Assembly: GCF_041296385.1 (NCBI RefSeq)
Contig: NC_091015.1
Coordinates: forward strand, 91,744,004 to 91,808,003
Origin: Aphelocoma coerulescens
Taxonomy: Eukaryota > Chordata > Aves > Passeriformes > Corvidae
DNA: 64,000 nucleotides
Reading direction: 5' to 3'
This document shows, piece after piece, positions 1 through 13,130 of the stretch (position 1 is the stretch's first letter; every line of letters starts with the position of its first letter). The notes under the pieces were generated by a model that was not told the DNA's origin, did not search any database, and saw only the letters and a program-made list of their open reading frames with translations. Made by a program: the position numbers and the translations under genes.

Positions 1-889
1 TTCTTCATCTATGCTGATGTTTAGCTTTAAAAGGTATCCTTATATTTTTTTCTCATGGAACACTTGGGGTAACATCATGTGTTACCTCTCATAAAATGAA
101 TAGAACATTATTGCTGAGTGATAGCAACAGAGTAAACTGTGGTATTTATGGTACTGATGACTGTAAAAGCTGTTTGCAATCTTTGAAGAGGGCAGGATGC
201 ATGAAAGGCACAGAGAAGTAGTAATAAATATTGTATTTATTTCCTCTACTTAAATCTCCTATGTGAAACTGAAATGATTTATTCAGAAAATGTTAAGTTT
301 TGCTGTGCTTAGTTTGAAAAATTCATATGTCTGTGCTGTTATATTTTGAGGAACTGATTTATTGGGCCTAAAAAGTTTATTGGGTTGAAAAATTGTGCTT
401 TAATGTCAGATGTAAAGTGACACACATGATTGGCGTGACTCGATCAGAAGATTTAGCCACATGCTTTTCAAGCTGAGGATATCTGTCAAAAGAGGAATAG
501 AAGCCAGAAAATACAGAAAAGGAAAGAAAATATGGAAGTATTTTGCTGTTGAGGAGTTTGGTTGATTTTGAGAAATGCAAATGCAGAACTCCTTGCTTTA
601 AAATACAGGCCATTTCATTGTGCTTTACCTGTGGACAAGCATGCTGATTCACTTCTGGGTTTCAGACTTCAGAGATGCAATTGAGAAGTGATAGATACGG
701 AACATGAATCCATTTCTTATCCCTTGCTGCTAACTTTCTTAAGGTCAGATGGCACTGCTGGAGGCAAGATCAGAATCGTTCACCGTATGTCTAAGAAACC
801 ATGAGATGCCAGGCAGTGACCTTTGACTTAGCTGTTTTTAAGCAGTCCTTATGAAGAGGAACAGTAAATAACTTCTGTGAAAATGGAAA

Positions 890-942
890 CTGTTGTTTTG
901 GGGTTTTGGTCTGGTTTTTGTTTGTTTGTTTGTGGTTTTTTA
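890..942. repeat. G/T-rich low-complexity tract with GTTT units
   Basis: The plus strand holds only short G runs and T runs here, including about four consecutive GTTT units near 918-933. Similar tracts recur across the window, in either orientation. Confidence 0.75.
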
Positions 943-1931
943 GACAGTATCAAGTTCTTTAAAGAGAAATCGACCAATAAACACGTCATTTCAGTTTTCC
1001 ATGCTGTATAAAATGTATGAAGAAGGATTTTTTTTCTTTCTTATGATATACTGGCAAACACCTTTGGCCCAATGCTTCACAGATTTTAGAAAACGTAAAG
1101 CCATTCTTCTTTGTGCTTTGTCATCTGTTTTTGTATCTGTAAATATGGGAAAGAGTCTTCAATAAAAAAGTGGCATATCAGGACTCTAATTTGTGAGGGT
1201 GTATGTGATAGATTCAGCTACTTCTGCAAAAAGTATGATGTGCTTCTGATTGGGAATTTCCACCTGCAAAAGAGACTTCTGAGCCCACTTGTTCAAAAAC
1301 ATCCTGGGAAGAGAGCTATTGATGATGCTCTTTTGAAGGTAGAAATAGCTGCTGGGGAGCCTTTTGAGTAAATATGTAATGAAGCTGATGCTTTTCCTGG
1401 AAGTCTCCAGACATATATGGTTGACAGTACTTTGGTTCTTGGCATACAGAAAACTGCTCCCTTGGAAGCTGAGGAGGATTGTAGTGACCTAGCAGAGGCT
1501 TGTTTTGGCAGATTTAATTTTTATAGAGACACTTGGAAAACATAAGATAAAGTAATTTCCTAAGAGTAAGATCCATCTTGAAGTATGGACAGCTATTTTC
1601 AACTCAGAAATAGTACCATACATCTCTTTTATTTTCTTTGTGGCTCTAGATTCCTTTAGCATCTTAGTAGTAGCCTGTTTCAGGGAACAGCTTTCCCTTT
1701 CAGAAAACTTAGGCAAAGAACTAATGCCAATGTTTAATATATCTTTTGAATCTTTTTTCATACGTACCTATTTCAAATAAAGATATTTGTTTCCAGTTGC
1801 CTGTCTTCATTTCACCCTCTCAAGAAAAGCATTTAGACTAATTCTTTTGAAATATTTCTCACTCTGTTCAAATAAGTATTGATTAATATGGTCTTTAAAT
1901 CCTACTGCTGATTCCAGAGAGAACAGAAGTC

Positions 1932-2027
1932 TTTGGCTTTTTTGGTTGCTGGTGGCTTTTGGTTTTGGGTTTTTTGGGTTGGGTTCTTTGGGGTTTTTTT
2001 GGCTTTGTAAGATGTGGGGTTTTTTTC
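1932..2027. repeat. G/T-rich low-complexity tract
   Basis: About 95 bases made almost only of G2-G4 and T3-T7 runs on the plus strand, with rare C and A. This is the second-longest such tract in the window. Its G runs could in principle support G-quadruplex formation, but they are irregularly spaced and that is inference. Confidence 0.75.
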
Positions 2028-2444
2028 TAACATGACTTATGTTGTTTTTAATATTTATTATGTTTTTCCACTAGAAAGTTACTTGTTTGTCAGGCAATTG
2101 TGATTTGAAACTATATTAAAAATCACATACAGGGCAATAATTACTAAGTGTTATTATTCATGTCAGTATTAAATAAGGGCAATATATCTGACCTAAGTAA
2201 ACTTTTAGATCAGGTGTTAGTACTCTTTGGAAACAGGATTATGTATGCCATGCACATCTTATATAGGTACATATAAGTAAAACTGCAGATAGAAATGGCT
2301 GTAGAAGTTCCAAGATTGTTTCTTTGCTCTGCCAGATTGTGTTCCTTGTGTCTTTATATTATGATTGAAGTTTTAGAAAAAAAATCCCATTTCTAGATGG
2401 ATGTTTCAATTCAGGCTATTTTTTTAAGGCCTTAAGTCCAGAAG

Positions 2445-2500
2445 AGATGTGAAATCATCTAGTCTGACCAGCAGGTCATGACATTTCATACAGTCATCCA
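2445..2500 (-). mobile_element. possible old CR1 3'-end relic
   Basis: The plus strand reads as a reverse-oriented CR1 tail: the 'atcatctagtctgacc' wording is characteristic of older amniote CR1 3' ends, where it precedes text about the ORF2 C-terminus. The match is short and I cannot follow the element beyond about 2500 with confidence. It could instead be a chance match. Confidence 0.35.
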
Positions 2501-5270
2501 AATTTTGGGCTCCCAAATCTGATTACAGAATAACATATGCACTGTTTTCCTTAATATAATGCATTGCATATTGTAATATGTGATATTCACCAAAATAAAA
2601 CCCCATTCTTGCCTTATGGGTACCAGTAATTACTCTAGTAATATCAAGTGTTCAGCAGGTTTTCTAAATAGGTTCAATTATGATATATTCATGTCTTGCT
2701 TCCCTTCAAACAGCAAGCTCTGTTTCCGCCTTTAAAAGTTTTAGGAGCTCTATTTCAAACCCATGCTAATTATATTCAATCAATAGATATTTGTCTCATA
2801 ATCTCTCTTAAGTAGCATGTCAATATACTCACTTCCTTAGTTATAGAAGTCCCTTGTTTCCAGTTGGGTTTTAAAATATTCCAGAGAGATATTCCTCTTC
2901 TATTTTCATTGATATATTGATTTAAGACAAGAACTGGACCTGGCTGTATGATATACTTAGAGTAGCACTAGTCTATACAGTGGATACCATGCTTCTAAGT
3001 TGCTGGACAGACCACGTATTGAAATATGAAGCTTTGGAGTATAGCTAGTGCTTCCCAGATACATCTTCAGGTTGATGGGAATTGCTTTTGAGATGCACAA
3101 CTCCACTACTGGAAATGGCAAGCTGAGTGGAGAAATTTTGAAGAGCGCCATCACATTGCCTGTTGAAGAAGGAAATAATTTAATATAGTTACTATCCAAC
3201 CTGCTCTATAAGATTCTCAGGTTCTTGATTTAGTCTGGGACAGGTTTCACACAGTTCTTTGGAGCAGCCATGAGTGTATTCACGCTGTGCTTCTCAGGAA
3301 GCAGAAGTTAACAAACTGGAGACCTAGACAAGTAATAGTTATTCCTGTTCAGAACCCCTGTATCTCTTTAAGTCGTGCCAAAGGGACAGTAGCCATAGTA
3401 GATGCAGTATTAAGAAACTAAAAATTGCTTCACTGATAAAAGGTTGCAGTGATAATCCAAAATATTTTTGGGATGGTTTGAAATGAGCTGGGAGTGGAAA
3501 GGTTTCTGTGAATATTTAGTGTGATAGAAGAGTATTGAGGCAATATATCCTTCCAGCAAAACCATCTTTGAAGAGAGGGAAGAAAATGCTAATTATCAGA
3601 ATAAAATTAGAGTTAAATATGATACTATTTTGACTTGAAGTAATGTTGAAAAATTAGTCTTTCAAAGCCAAGAATTTCAGAGAAGCTGGATAGAATGCCA
3701 CTTAGCAACAGCTCAGTCTAATGCTAATTTAAAGCATTAAGAAAGGCCATCACAAAGAAAAGCAAAGTATCCTTTCTTATCAGGCAGCCAGTATATGAAC
3801 ATACTTTTGGTAATGCAAAAGCTCTTCTGCCTTAGATTATTTTTTTGACATTAGTGGAATAATTTCAAACTTGGAATAAAGATACCCTATGAAAGTAATA
3901 ATACTGATCTCAATGCCAACAGAATTTAAATTTTAGTATATTAAATTTCTAACATTTTAACGTATTACATTTATAACTTTTTAAGATCATTGATGACTTT
4001 CTCTCCGGTATCATTCATTAGGGCTTTTTTAAACATAAAGTGCTTTCACTCCTAAACCTGACTTTTATAACCAGCATAGTGGAAGAGAGTCTTTATTTCA
4101 CCTCAAAGTCACTTGAGAGGGAGATCTGAGCTTAAAATACTTGCAAGAAGCAAGTCAAGTTGTGCCTTTTCCTGTTCTGATGCATCTCCCTCTGTTGTTC
4201 TGGCAAACACATGCTTTTGCAGCCATGTGGGGAATGCTGCTGGGAAGCTGAGTGGGTAGGAAATACGAAAAAATGAGACGGCATCTCTGGGTTATAGGAG
4301 GTCAAGTGAGTTGCTTTCCCTTTTGGTGAAGGGCAGTTGGAAGCAAGTGTCAACTTGTTTGCAAGTATTGGGCTTTTTAGCATGGCTGTTGTAAACATAC
4401 TCTTTGGGCCATGAATTTAACCAACTTTCATGTAATATTTGGCATTATTAAGAAAGTTCAACATAATATGCCGATATAATTGTACAGGGGGATGGAAGTT
4501 TTGGGTGTGTCCCCCACAGCTCTGCCCCACTTCTTTCTCTAAACATAAGTTACAGTCTTTATGAGACTTAGCTATCTAACCTGTTTTCGGCAGTTTTCTC
4601 TTTCTGTGCTTGAATTAGGCAATATCCATCAACAGTAATTTCCCTTTGCACAGAGAATATTTGAGGCTTGAGTTCCATGGCTTTCAAAACCACCACACCT
4701 CTTCTACAAAGAAAATTAAGTGCTTTAAAAAGACAAAACTCTGAATGCTTCAGTTGGTGATTGCTTTTATTTCTTCTGTCTTCCTGGGAAATGAAAAAAA
4801 AAAACCCAAAACAACACTAAAAAGCATTTTCCAGATTCCACAGTGGCCCGTTTCCTTTAAGTTGGCTTGCCAGTACTTTTCATGCAGCTTCCTCTTAAAA
4901 CTTAAATTTTAAATGGGATTTTTGAAGGAGATTTGCTTTTTGTAATTAGTTTAGCAATTTTTGTTCCTTTTATGTAATTTTGAAAACTTTACTACTTCTG
5001 TTGTGTTTCCCCATCTGTTTCTCTGTGTTTTCTCACATAATATTATTTTCTACTCCTGATGCATTTGCTGCCAAATGAAACTCTTGCCTTCACGTGGGTA
5101 GTTTAAATCTTCTGTATTTTTAGGTAAAACTACTTTAGGGGTAGCTGAATTCTATGCATTTTATGTTTTGATAAAATACGTTACAATTCTGTTTATCCCC
5201 ATACATGAAAACTAGAACCCAGCAAATGCTAAACTAAGTTTAAACTTAAGTCTACCCCAGAGTAGTAACA
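2500..5270. other. AT-rich gene-free DNA
   Basis: No element or gene is recognised. There are scattered A and T runs and short open frames below 90 codons on both strands (such as 4132-4398 minus) without family resemblance. Confidence 0.55.
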
Positions 5271-5276
5271 TTAGAC

Positions 5277-5316
5277 TTAATGTTATTTGGGTACATTACT
5301 ACCCAAATAACATTAA
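5277..5316. repeat. long perfect inverted repeat (17-bp stem, 6-nt loop)
   Basis: The left arm TTAATGTTATTTGGGTA (5277-5293) and right arm TACCCAAATAACATTAA (5300-5316) are perfectly complementary around the loop CATTAC. Beyond a small bulge, AGAC (5273-5276) can also pair with GTCT (5321-5324). A separate 12-bp palindrome, AAGTTTAAACTT, lies upstream within 5234-5250. The hairpin could be a remnant of a small inverted-repeat transposon, a microRNA-like hairpin or a replication-slippage product. Nothing else in the flanks decides between these. Confidence 0.9.
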
Positions 5317-5324
5317 CTTAGTCT

Positions 5325-6060
5325 GTGAGTTACAGAGTTATTATAAGAATAAACCAGTTTAGAATAACACAATAAATTGATTTCAGCATGTGGAACATGT
5401 ACTTCTCTTTGTTCTTCCTCTGAGGTGAAAATATGTTAATCTCTGAAATTTCTGGTGAATTCTAGTTGCTTCTGATGAGGATCTTCCCAGTGTAAAGGGA
5501 AAAAAGGGCAGTAAAGGACATTATCTTTTAAAAAAATACTTTGAAGTTCATAGTTCTAGACAAATTAATTGCTTAATTCATAATTCATAACATTGCATTT
5601 CAGGTAAAACATCACCTACTTTATTTTGAAGGAAGGCTTTAGATGGATAACCTACAACATGCTTACTAGTGGAGCCAGACTTTTTGTGGGGGTTCCTTGC
5701 TACTCTTAATGAGTTTTCTTTTTCTATGCAAAGAGCAAATCCAAGTCCTGAGGCCCAAAGAGCTTTTTCTCCCTTTTATTTTTTACGAGGTTTCACTGTG
5801 AATTTATTTTTTTAAGGGGTAGATATGAGGTGATATCAGCTTAAACTTTTTTTGAGACCTTGTCATTAGTGCAATACTCTTTGAGCATGTTTTTTTGGAT
5901 ACATGTGGAGGACTCTTTCATATAAAAAAAAAAGTTTAATTAATTTGATGTTAGTTGCAGTTACAGGGGATTTTGATTTGAAAGTGGCACAACAGTGGAC
6001 TAATCACAATTGAAGTAGAAATTACAGTTAAAGGAGTACATCAATTGCACCATACAATTG
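5325..6060. other. AT-rich gene-free DNA
   Basis: No gene or element is recognised. The stretch contains an A run near 5925-5932 and several T runs. Confidence 0.5.
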
Positions 6061-6480
6061 ATACTATATAAATGGAATTCAGTTATCCAGAACAGGCTCA
6101 GCATCATGATGCGGAGCATCCCCCAGTCCCCAGAAGGGAATGTGTTTGTCGAAGTCAACTGAAGGCCAGAACTCTCTTCAGAAAAGAGTTACTTGGTTCA
6201 TTAAGAGTTCCATATAATTCACATAAAGCTATCCAGCAAGCTAAGCTCCCCAGTGGGGACCATATTCCTTCCTCCATCACCCTCTGAGTCCAGTAGCATG
6301 AGCTGTCCTCCATGGCTGGAGCTCAAGACTGGCAGCCACTGGGGAGTGAGGCAGGTCTCCCAGGAGGTGAATCCCAGCTCAGCCCAATTGCCTTATCAGT
6401 CACTCATGGTAGGTGGAATCACAGCAGGAAAAGTCACTTGCCAAGGACATGACTGGACTCTGCAGAAAAACATAAAACAA
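6061..6480. other. unassigned GC-richer patch after a TATA-like motif
   Basis: A TATATAAA-like motif sits at about 6064-6070, followed by roughly 400 bases that are visibly richer in G+C than the surroundings, with two overlapping plus-strand open frames (6072-6287, 71 codons; 6253-6483, 76 codons). Neither translation is recognised. The layout would fit an old LTR or a short non-coding transcript, but I could not find LTR ends or a target duplication. Confidence 0.25.
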
Positions 6481-9400
6481 TAATCTAAGCACCTATTACA
6501 GTTATATGAGTAAAAGATACCCTTGATCACAGTTATAGGATCATAATTTATAAGCAGGTCCAGTACACACAGAAGTTACATTATTTTAACCAGAAGCTAA
6601 AACTAACTAGCTTAACCTCTGAAACTAGTTTTGTTTTGCTCTGGGTCTACATTCCTTTCGTTCAGGACCAGGCACTTAGGCAAACAGTAGAAATACTTCG
6701 CTGATACCGTCAGTTTGTCTAAAACAAAGGCACCCTTGGGTTTCCCTTGGCAGGGAGATGAGTTTGGCTTCCTTTTCAAAGTTTGTGATCAGTCATGCCA
6801 TTATTCTCCCCTGAGCCTTCAGGTCATGTAGCCTCTATTTATCTTTTCAGAGCATTCCTTCATTATGGATGTGAGTGTGTAGGGGGGCTATGTGGGGTGG
6901 GGATGTCTTTGATCTGTTGCAGCTCTTTGGCCCCTGATTTTACAACATGTGATTGGAAATCTTGTTTTCTCCTGTGTAGAAATTTACCTTTTTGGGTAAT
7001 AATCACTTGTGACACCAACTTTTGTAAGGAAAAACCTGTCACTGGTTATCTGCTTGACAGCATAAAGAGTAAAACTTCTGTTTCTGTTAGTATTCCCTCA
7101 GTTTCTTTAGTCTGGATTGTTACAGAGCAGATAGCTGCTTATAGACTATTTCTTTAGTTGCTTCAAAATGTGAGCTGTACTTCCCAAATTTCATCTCTGT
7201 TCCTTTAGTTGCCACATTTTTTTTTTCCTGGACTTCTCAAAAAGCATTATTCTTTACATTTTTCAGACCCATGTCTTGCGCATTACTAGTTCCTCTGTGT
7301 GTTGAGCTTTCCTTACTTGGATTTCTAGCGCCCTCCAACATAACGATCTGAGTAATCTGGAATGACATTTTGCTGCTTAGTGTGGTATTCCATCACTCTA
7401 ACCTGCAATTCATGTTGCAGTGTTATCCCATGGTCATGATTATCCATCTACCCCAACAGTAACACAGTGCAATTATGTGCCTGACTGTGTAAATAAGATT
7501 TAAATTGAGCTGTTTGTATACCATTACCAGCCTCTTCATTCAGGAAAAATTGTAGTTCGTGTTCGCATTGCTAGGGAATTTTCAACAGATTCTTTTCAAT
7601 GAAAAATGAAAAAAAAAAAAAAAGGCACAGAATGAGAAAATTTTCTGACTTCATCTGTTCAGTTCTATGTATTTCATAATCTTCAGAGTCTTGATGTGAA
7701 TAATTAGGTTTACGATTTGTATATTGCCTTGAAAGTGGTATTTTGTTCACCTCGTCTGATTCCAGCAGAGTAACACATCTTGGTAAAATCCTGTTTATAT
7801 TTTTAGTGTATTATTATTTTTTGAAGTATCTTAGTGCTTTGGGTTTTGCAGATGGTACCCTTGGAAAATATTATTTTCATTTTTCAAAGTAGTTGCAGAT
7901 TTATTTTTTCCTCCTTTTTTTATTTTTCCTGTACATGGTTAGACCCGTCTTTGTTCAGCTCATTGTCAATCTAGGTCATTATCTGAAGCTTTTGTTGACA
8001 GACCTCTTGAGGGTAAGTACATCTGATGCTATAAATAGGGCTGATTCTTCATAATAAGTCAGCAGATTCACTTGGAAATTCTCGGCTTTGTAGTAGGTTT
8101 GATGAAATGGAAGATCTACTGCATTCTTCTGTCACCTAGTAGCATAATCATGTTTCATTAATTAACATCTTCAAAACTGTGACATTCCAGAATTTAGTAA
8201 TTTTGAATTAATACAGGATTACTAATTTTGTTTAGAAGGGTGAAATGGACTCCTTAAATGATCCCTTTTTTAACTTTATTTTTTAAACTTCTATTTTTAT
8301 TTCACAAAGCAGTGCTTGCACAAGAAAACCTGTTCCAGCACAATTTTTGCTGTTCTGTTTGTTCCAGGTCACAGAAAATAGAGGATACTGTTTCTCTTAC
8401 TGTATGTTTTCAGTAGCCTGTACTGTGAAAATAGATGATTGTTTGGATTTGCTTTTTGTTTGTTAGTTTACCACAAATTGTGGCAGGGACCAAACAAACA
8501 GTACTCATTCTTACCACAAAGTAAGGTAGCTGCGTGGTAGAGCTCCAAGATGTTCTACTAGCTAAAAATTTTCAGGCATTGAAAGACCTGGGATAGGTTG
8601 TGTTTTCTGTATGGCTACAACCACAGGAGTGGAGTTAGGCACAGCTCTGTCTTCAACATGTGCCTGGGTACCATTCTGAAACCTTTGAACATAAAGGCAC
8701 TATATGTGGTGCTGGAGCTTTAAAAATCAAAAATTACTTCCTGGTTTCACATTCTCTACTAATCTTTATAAGGCTTATATAAACAGTGAATAAATTCTTG
8801 AGATTAAATTAGCAATGCAGCTTCATCCTATGGGCACAACAAATGTATTATGGAAGCAGGTAGAAGAGGAGGTAAGCACCTGTGTCTCTGTAAGTAGGAC
8901 TGGGTGTCCCACTGTGATGCATGTTGGGATTGATAAGCATTGTAGATAGGTGTGCAGACTGCAGTCTGTAAGGATTTGCTGAAATGCACCCCACAGCCAA
9001 AATGCAGCTGAGGGACTGAACAGTTGGAACCTAATACACAGTTGTCCATAATAAATCTGATAGCCACTAAAACAGAGGTTTGATGCAGCGCCTGTTTGCT
9101 GGTTCTGAATTAGGATTGCTGCTGGTGCTGTTCTTTACCTACCAGATTCGCTGTCAGACACAGAAGTGTAGATTAATTGATAGGAAATGCCACAGTGATG
9201 CCTATCTAAATGCAGAAAAGCTAAGCTAAGTTAATAACTTAAATAAATTACTTATTTAGTAATACATGAATATTTAAAAGCTGATGAGACGTCCACTAAA
9301 TGCTTTCTATTTAATTTTAGAAAGTGAACTACAGTTTATCCCAAAAATTTTTAAAAGTAAAAACAAGTGAAAAAGTACTTTCTGCACCAGTGGTGTGTGA

Positions 9401-11009
9401 GAGATATGCAGCTGTATTCCCTTACGTGGCATGAGAAATTGTCCAATACTTAAAATCTTTGCTAGATTGTTTGTGCATGAGAGAGAGAGAGAACATTTAC
9501 ACTGTCAGTAGTTTTAGTGCAAACTTTGGTTTGCAAAGGCCATACCTAATGCTGTTTCCTGTATGCGTTGGGAATGAAAGGATTTAAAGAAATCTGTCTG
9601 GTTGTTGTCAGTTTAGTCAGAACAGAAACAAGTGTGTTCCCTCCTCTTTTCATCTTTTTTTCTATGGTGAGATTCATGTGAAGCTTATTCTTCTCAATTT
9701 TTCCCACCACATACAGTTTTGCTTCTGATTTTCTTGTGTTGACAACTTTGTCTCCTCCCTCTCTATTAATCTGTGGTTGTGCAAAGAGCTACCTTATGGC
9801 TTCTTACACTAAGTTTGCATGGTATATAGGGTTTCTTGAGGTTTTTTTTGTTGTTGTTGCCTTTTATTTAATAAGGTAGGCTGTTAATCTATGGCTATAA
9901 TGCAAGATTTATAGGTATAGTTAACAACTTTTATGAGGCCAGCTACACCCTTTTCTGTGGTCTAACTTACACACCTCAATGTTTACCTTTTTTTTTTTTT
10001 TAATACAGGCAATGGTTCCTTTTAGTGTAGCAGTGCACAGGTATGCATATAGGGAAGTAAAGTCTTTTAAAAAAAGAATATTAATTTGTGTCTCTTCTGT
10101 TCAGAATTCTGTTCTGTAATTTGTGTTCTCTTCTGTTTTAGATATTTGTGAAGATTTCCATGTTGTGAAACTTACATTTGATTTTTTTTTCAGTTGAATT
10201 TTTTGATCCCTAATCTGCATTAATAATTTTCATTACTTGAAAATGGAGAAATAGGCATAGAGGTGGTTTAAACTGTCATCAGTGATTGTGGTGAGGCCTG
10301 AATGGACTGACTTAAGAAAGGTGAAAATCTTCATGTTAACACTGAAAAGGATCGTATTAACATTGACAAAGATGCACAAGCTACCCAAATTAAAATAATT
10401 CTGATTTTAATTTGAATATTCTTGACATAAAACTTCCTAGTTGGGTGTGTTTATTTTTTAGCATTTGCTTTCTATGTATGTACTTGAAAGAGTCATCAAA
10501 TGGTGGCATCAGTGTGTCCTTGCAGTTGTGGTCTAACATTGCCTTTTTTTCCTTGGAGTTCAAGATTAATTGGTTTAGATAATAAATTGCTGTGGAAATT
10601 TTAAAATGTTTCTGTTCATTACTGAAAAGCATAGTATGGGGAAGATTGCTTCAACTCCATTCACTTTAATAAGTAAATTTAAAGTTTATCATCAGCTGTA
10701 TGCTTTTTTTCCCCCCCAGTATCAGAGTAGTTACTTTATAGCAGAAAAAAACTCACCTGTTTTCATTTCTTTTTCTGCAATGTTCCCTGAGACTTCTAAG
10801 AAGTTTTTCACCTGCTTTCCGTACTGGATAAAATTTTCAACATGTGATGCCCTGTGCCAGTGAAGAAAAATCCTACACTGTTCCTTCAAAGAATATAGAA
10901 TTTTTTTCCTAACCTTAGGCTTATTATGATCTGTAAGTTGAATGCAATGTTGGGTAATGCTTCATATAGTGCCTTTAATTTCTCCTTCATTATTTCTGAA
11001 GGAAGCAAA
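6481..11009. other. AT-rich gene-free DNA with small simple repeats
   Basis: No gene is recognised. The stretch holds a 15-base A run (7609-7623), a (GA)7 repeat (9479-9492) and a 14-base T run (9988-10001). The plus-strand frame 6795-7157 (120 codons) is cysteine-rich and hydrophobic but matches nothing I know. Short overlapping frames near 10390-10863 also look like chance. Confidence 0.5.
9479..9492. repeat. (GA)7 microsatellite
   Basis: Seven uninterrupted GA dinucleotides on the plus strand. Confidence 0.9.
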
Positions 11010-12706
11010 TTGAAATCAGGAAGGCCAAAGCATACTTGGAGCTGAATGTGAAGGCATAAAGTAACAGAAAAGGGTTCTGCAAGTATTTTCCAGAGGGAAG
11101 TCAGGAAATTTGCGGGTCCATGGTTTAATGTTGGAGGCAATCTAGTGGTGGACAACATAGAAAAAGCAGAAATTTTCTTTGTTTTTTTCAGTTGTTCCGA
11201 GACAAGGGACAGTACCATGGCAGAGGCACAGGTTCAGGACTGTTTAGAGAAAATGGATGTATTCAGCTTCTTGGGGCTCTATGCCAAGATTGACAAGAGC
11301 TCATTTAAGTAATAGGACTGCAAGGCAGCTGTCATCCAAGAGGAAAGTCCTGGGAACTAGAAGGAGACTAACCTTCTAGCAGTCTTTACAAAATTAAGGA
11401 GAATGGTACAGGGATACACAGGCTGTGTCAGGTCAGTGTCAGTCCCCAGGAGGGTCACGGAACACATCCTCTTGTTTCCAGACACATGAAGGGTAAGAGT
11501 GTGCCTAGAAAGAGTCAGCACAGATTTCTCCAGTGCAGTCAGCATTTTTTTGGCTGTGAATGAGGGGAGCACATGTGATATTGTGTAACTGTAACTTTAT
11601 TAAGGCTTCTGATATCTTCTCCCACTCTGTTGTCAACAGCAAGCTGAGGAAGCATGGGCTGGGTGTTGAGTGGGCTGAAAATTGGCTGGATTACTGTACT
11701 GAAAGAGTAGTAATCCATATTACAACTAACCAATTGACCAACTATCAGACAGTAAGAAATGAAAATACCTCAGGGGTTGATTCTGGGACTCCTGCTACTC
11801 AGTTCTGCAGTGACTTGGGTGACAGAACTGAACAGAATGCACCCTCACCAAATTTATGAATGATACTAAATTAGGGTGATGCTTGGAAAGCCAAATTGAG
11901 CTTCAGTCTTAAATCATTCTGAGACCTTGAATGAACTGAGGACTTAGCCAATAGGAAACTCATGCATTTAAAAAGAGCAGACTGAAATTCTGCTTCTGAG
12001 GTGGAATAACACCATGGCTGGGAAGCACCTGCCTGAGTCACAGCCCTGCTGAAAAGGACTGTGATCATTAAGAATGTCAAGCTGAATGGGAGCCAGCAGT
12101 GTGCTTTCACTGCAGACAAAACTCACCATGTGCTGAGCTGCATTAGAAGGAAGGAGCAACATGTCTGGCAGACTGAAGGAAATTGTTACCATCCCAGCTT
12201 GGAGCTGCTTCTTGGACAACTGAGTGTCATTTTGGTAACCCCCAATACAGAGGGGATATTGAGAAACTAGAAATAGTCCAGGATACTAAACTGGTTGGAG
12301 GCCTAGACCACATGACGTAATGGGAGAGGTTGGGGAGCTGTGATTTTTAGGGAGCTGGGCCAGGTGAAGCAGAGGCTAAGGGCGTGACCTTAGGTTAGTT
12401 CACAATAACATCGAAAGGAGGGACAAAGATGAGGGCACCAAACTTTTCTCAGTAGGGTATATAGTTTAGCAGGGTGCAATACCATAAATTATGGCTTGGG
12501 GAGTTCAGACTGGACACAGGAAAATTTTCTTCATTCAGAGGTTACTGTAGCAATTGAAGAGGTGACTAGAAAGGCTGAGAGGTTGATTTTTCCAGTCAAC
12601 TACATAAATTCTGATCTGGTGTTGGGAATGATCACATTTTTAGTGGGAGGTGAGATTAAGTGATTTCCAGCCAAAATTTCTGTGATTCTGTATTGATTCT
12701 ATGATA
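11010..12706 (+). mobile_element. decayed CR1 LINE, ORF2 part plus 3' end
   Basis: This is a non-LTR retrotransposon of the CR1 family. Read with frame changes, the plus strand gives CR1 ORF2 landmarks in the right order. Near 11015-11090 is the segment upstream of the reverse transcriptase (RKAKAYLELNVK-like). Near 11428-11480 is a SLTSVP-like segment, and near 11555-11620 are remnants of the segment holding the YLDFSKAFD catalytic motif. At about 11636-11715 is LRKHGLGVEWAENWL followed by RVVI. About 11835-11880 corresponds to the FADDTKL region. From 12030 to 12680 follow the downstream ORF2 and 3' UTR. The end shows the family hallmark of degenerate octamers (TTCTGTG, ATTCTGT, ATTCTATG) at about 12675-12706. 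Many stops and frameshifts show it is dead. At about 1.7 kb of a full length near 4.5 kb it is 5'-truncated, and internal deletions are likely around 11220-11400. The 5' limit is approximate. Confidence 0.9.
11560..11859 (+). pseudogene. CR1 reverse-transcriptase fragment (dead)
   Basis: A 99-codon open stretch lies inside the CR1 relic. Its middle (about residues 27-50) reads NSKLRKHGLGVEWAENWLDY, then ERVVI. This corresponds to the CR1 reverse transcriptase segment just after the catalytic D of the A motif. The beginning of the stretch is in a different frame from the true protein there, and the YxDD-type catalytic segment downstream is lost. It encodes nothing functional and is kept here because it is the clearest protein homology in the window. 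Confidence 0.8.
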
Positions 12707-13113
12707 ATGTACAATTTTACTGAAATTATAATTTAAACCTTTTCTGTGTAGACAATGGAAAATACAGTTTGAGGGAGGACAGTATGGCTTAAAATTTCCC
12801 CCATTGTGATTACTTAGCTTTTAATGCTTTAAAAATAGGATAGAAACTGAGGATAGCTGATTATTGAAGTCTAATCTCAACACTTTTGACTGTTTATATT
12901 AAGTGGCGAGCAGTGAAATAGATCAGACAACATAACTGGTGGATAAAGGGGAAAATTAGCTAACACAGAGTGGAATACTGAAAGATTTTGGTGAGATTTA
13001 GGTTTATTTCACCCCTGGAGATGTCATCTACCTTTTTAAATAGGTTTTAGACACCAAGTTATTAATTCTCAAACTCTACCAGATCTTAGTATTTGCAAGA
13101 GATAAACATGTGG

Positions 13114-13130
13114 AAATAAATAAATAAATA
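13114..13130. repeat. (AAAT)n microsatellite
   Basis: Four tandem AAAT units are followed by a partial one. Confidence 0.9.

Larger units (their letters stand above)
1..2440. other. AT-rich gene-free DNA
   Basis: No gene or recognisable mobile element is visible here. Two G/T-rich low-complexity tracts (about 890-942 and 1932-2027) are listed separately. Open frames of 86-91 codons occur on both strands (for example 1111-1371 plus and 377-652 minus) but resemble no family I know and lack a splice context. I treat the stretch as non-coding. Confidence 0.6.

Noticed and set aside
6064..6070. TATATAAA as a gene promoter
   Set aside because: There is no supported downstream gene. TATA-like words are frequent in AT-rich DNA.
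9988..10008. T14 followed by AATACAG as a splice acceptor
   Set aside because: No open coding exon or donor follows. It is better read as a homopolymer run.
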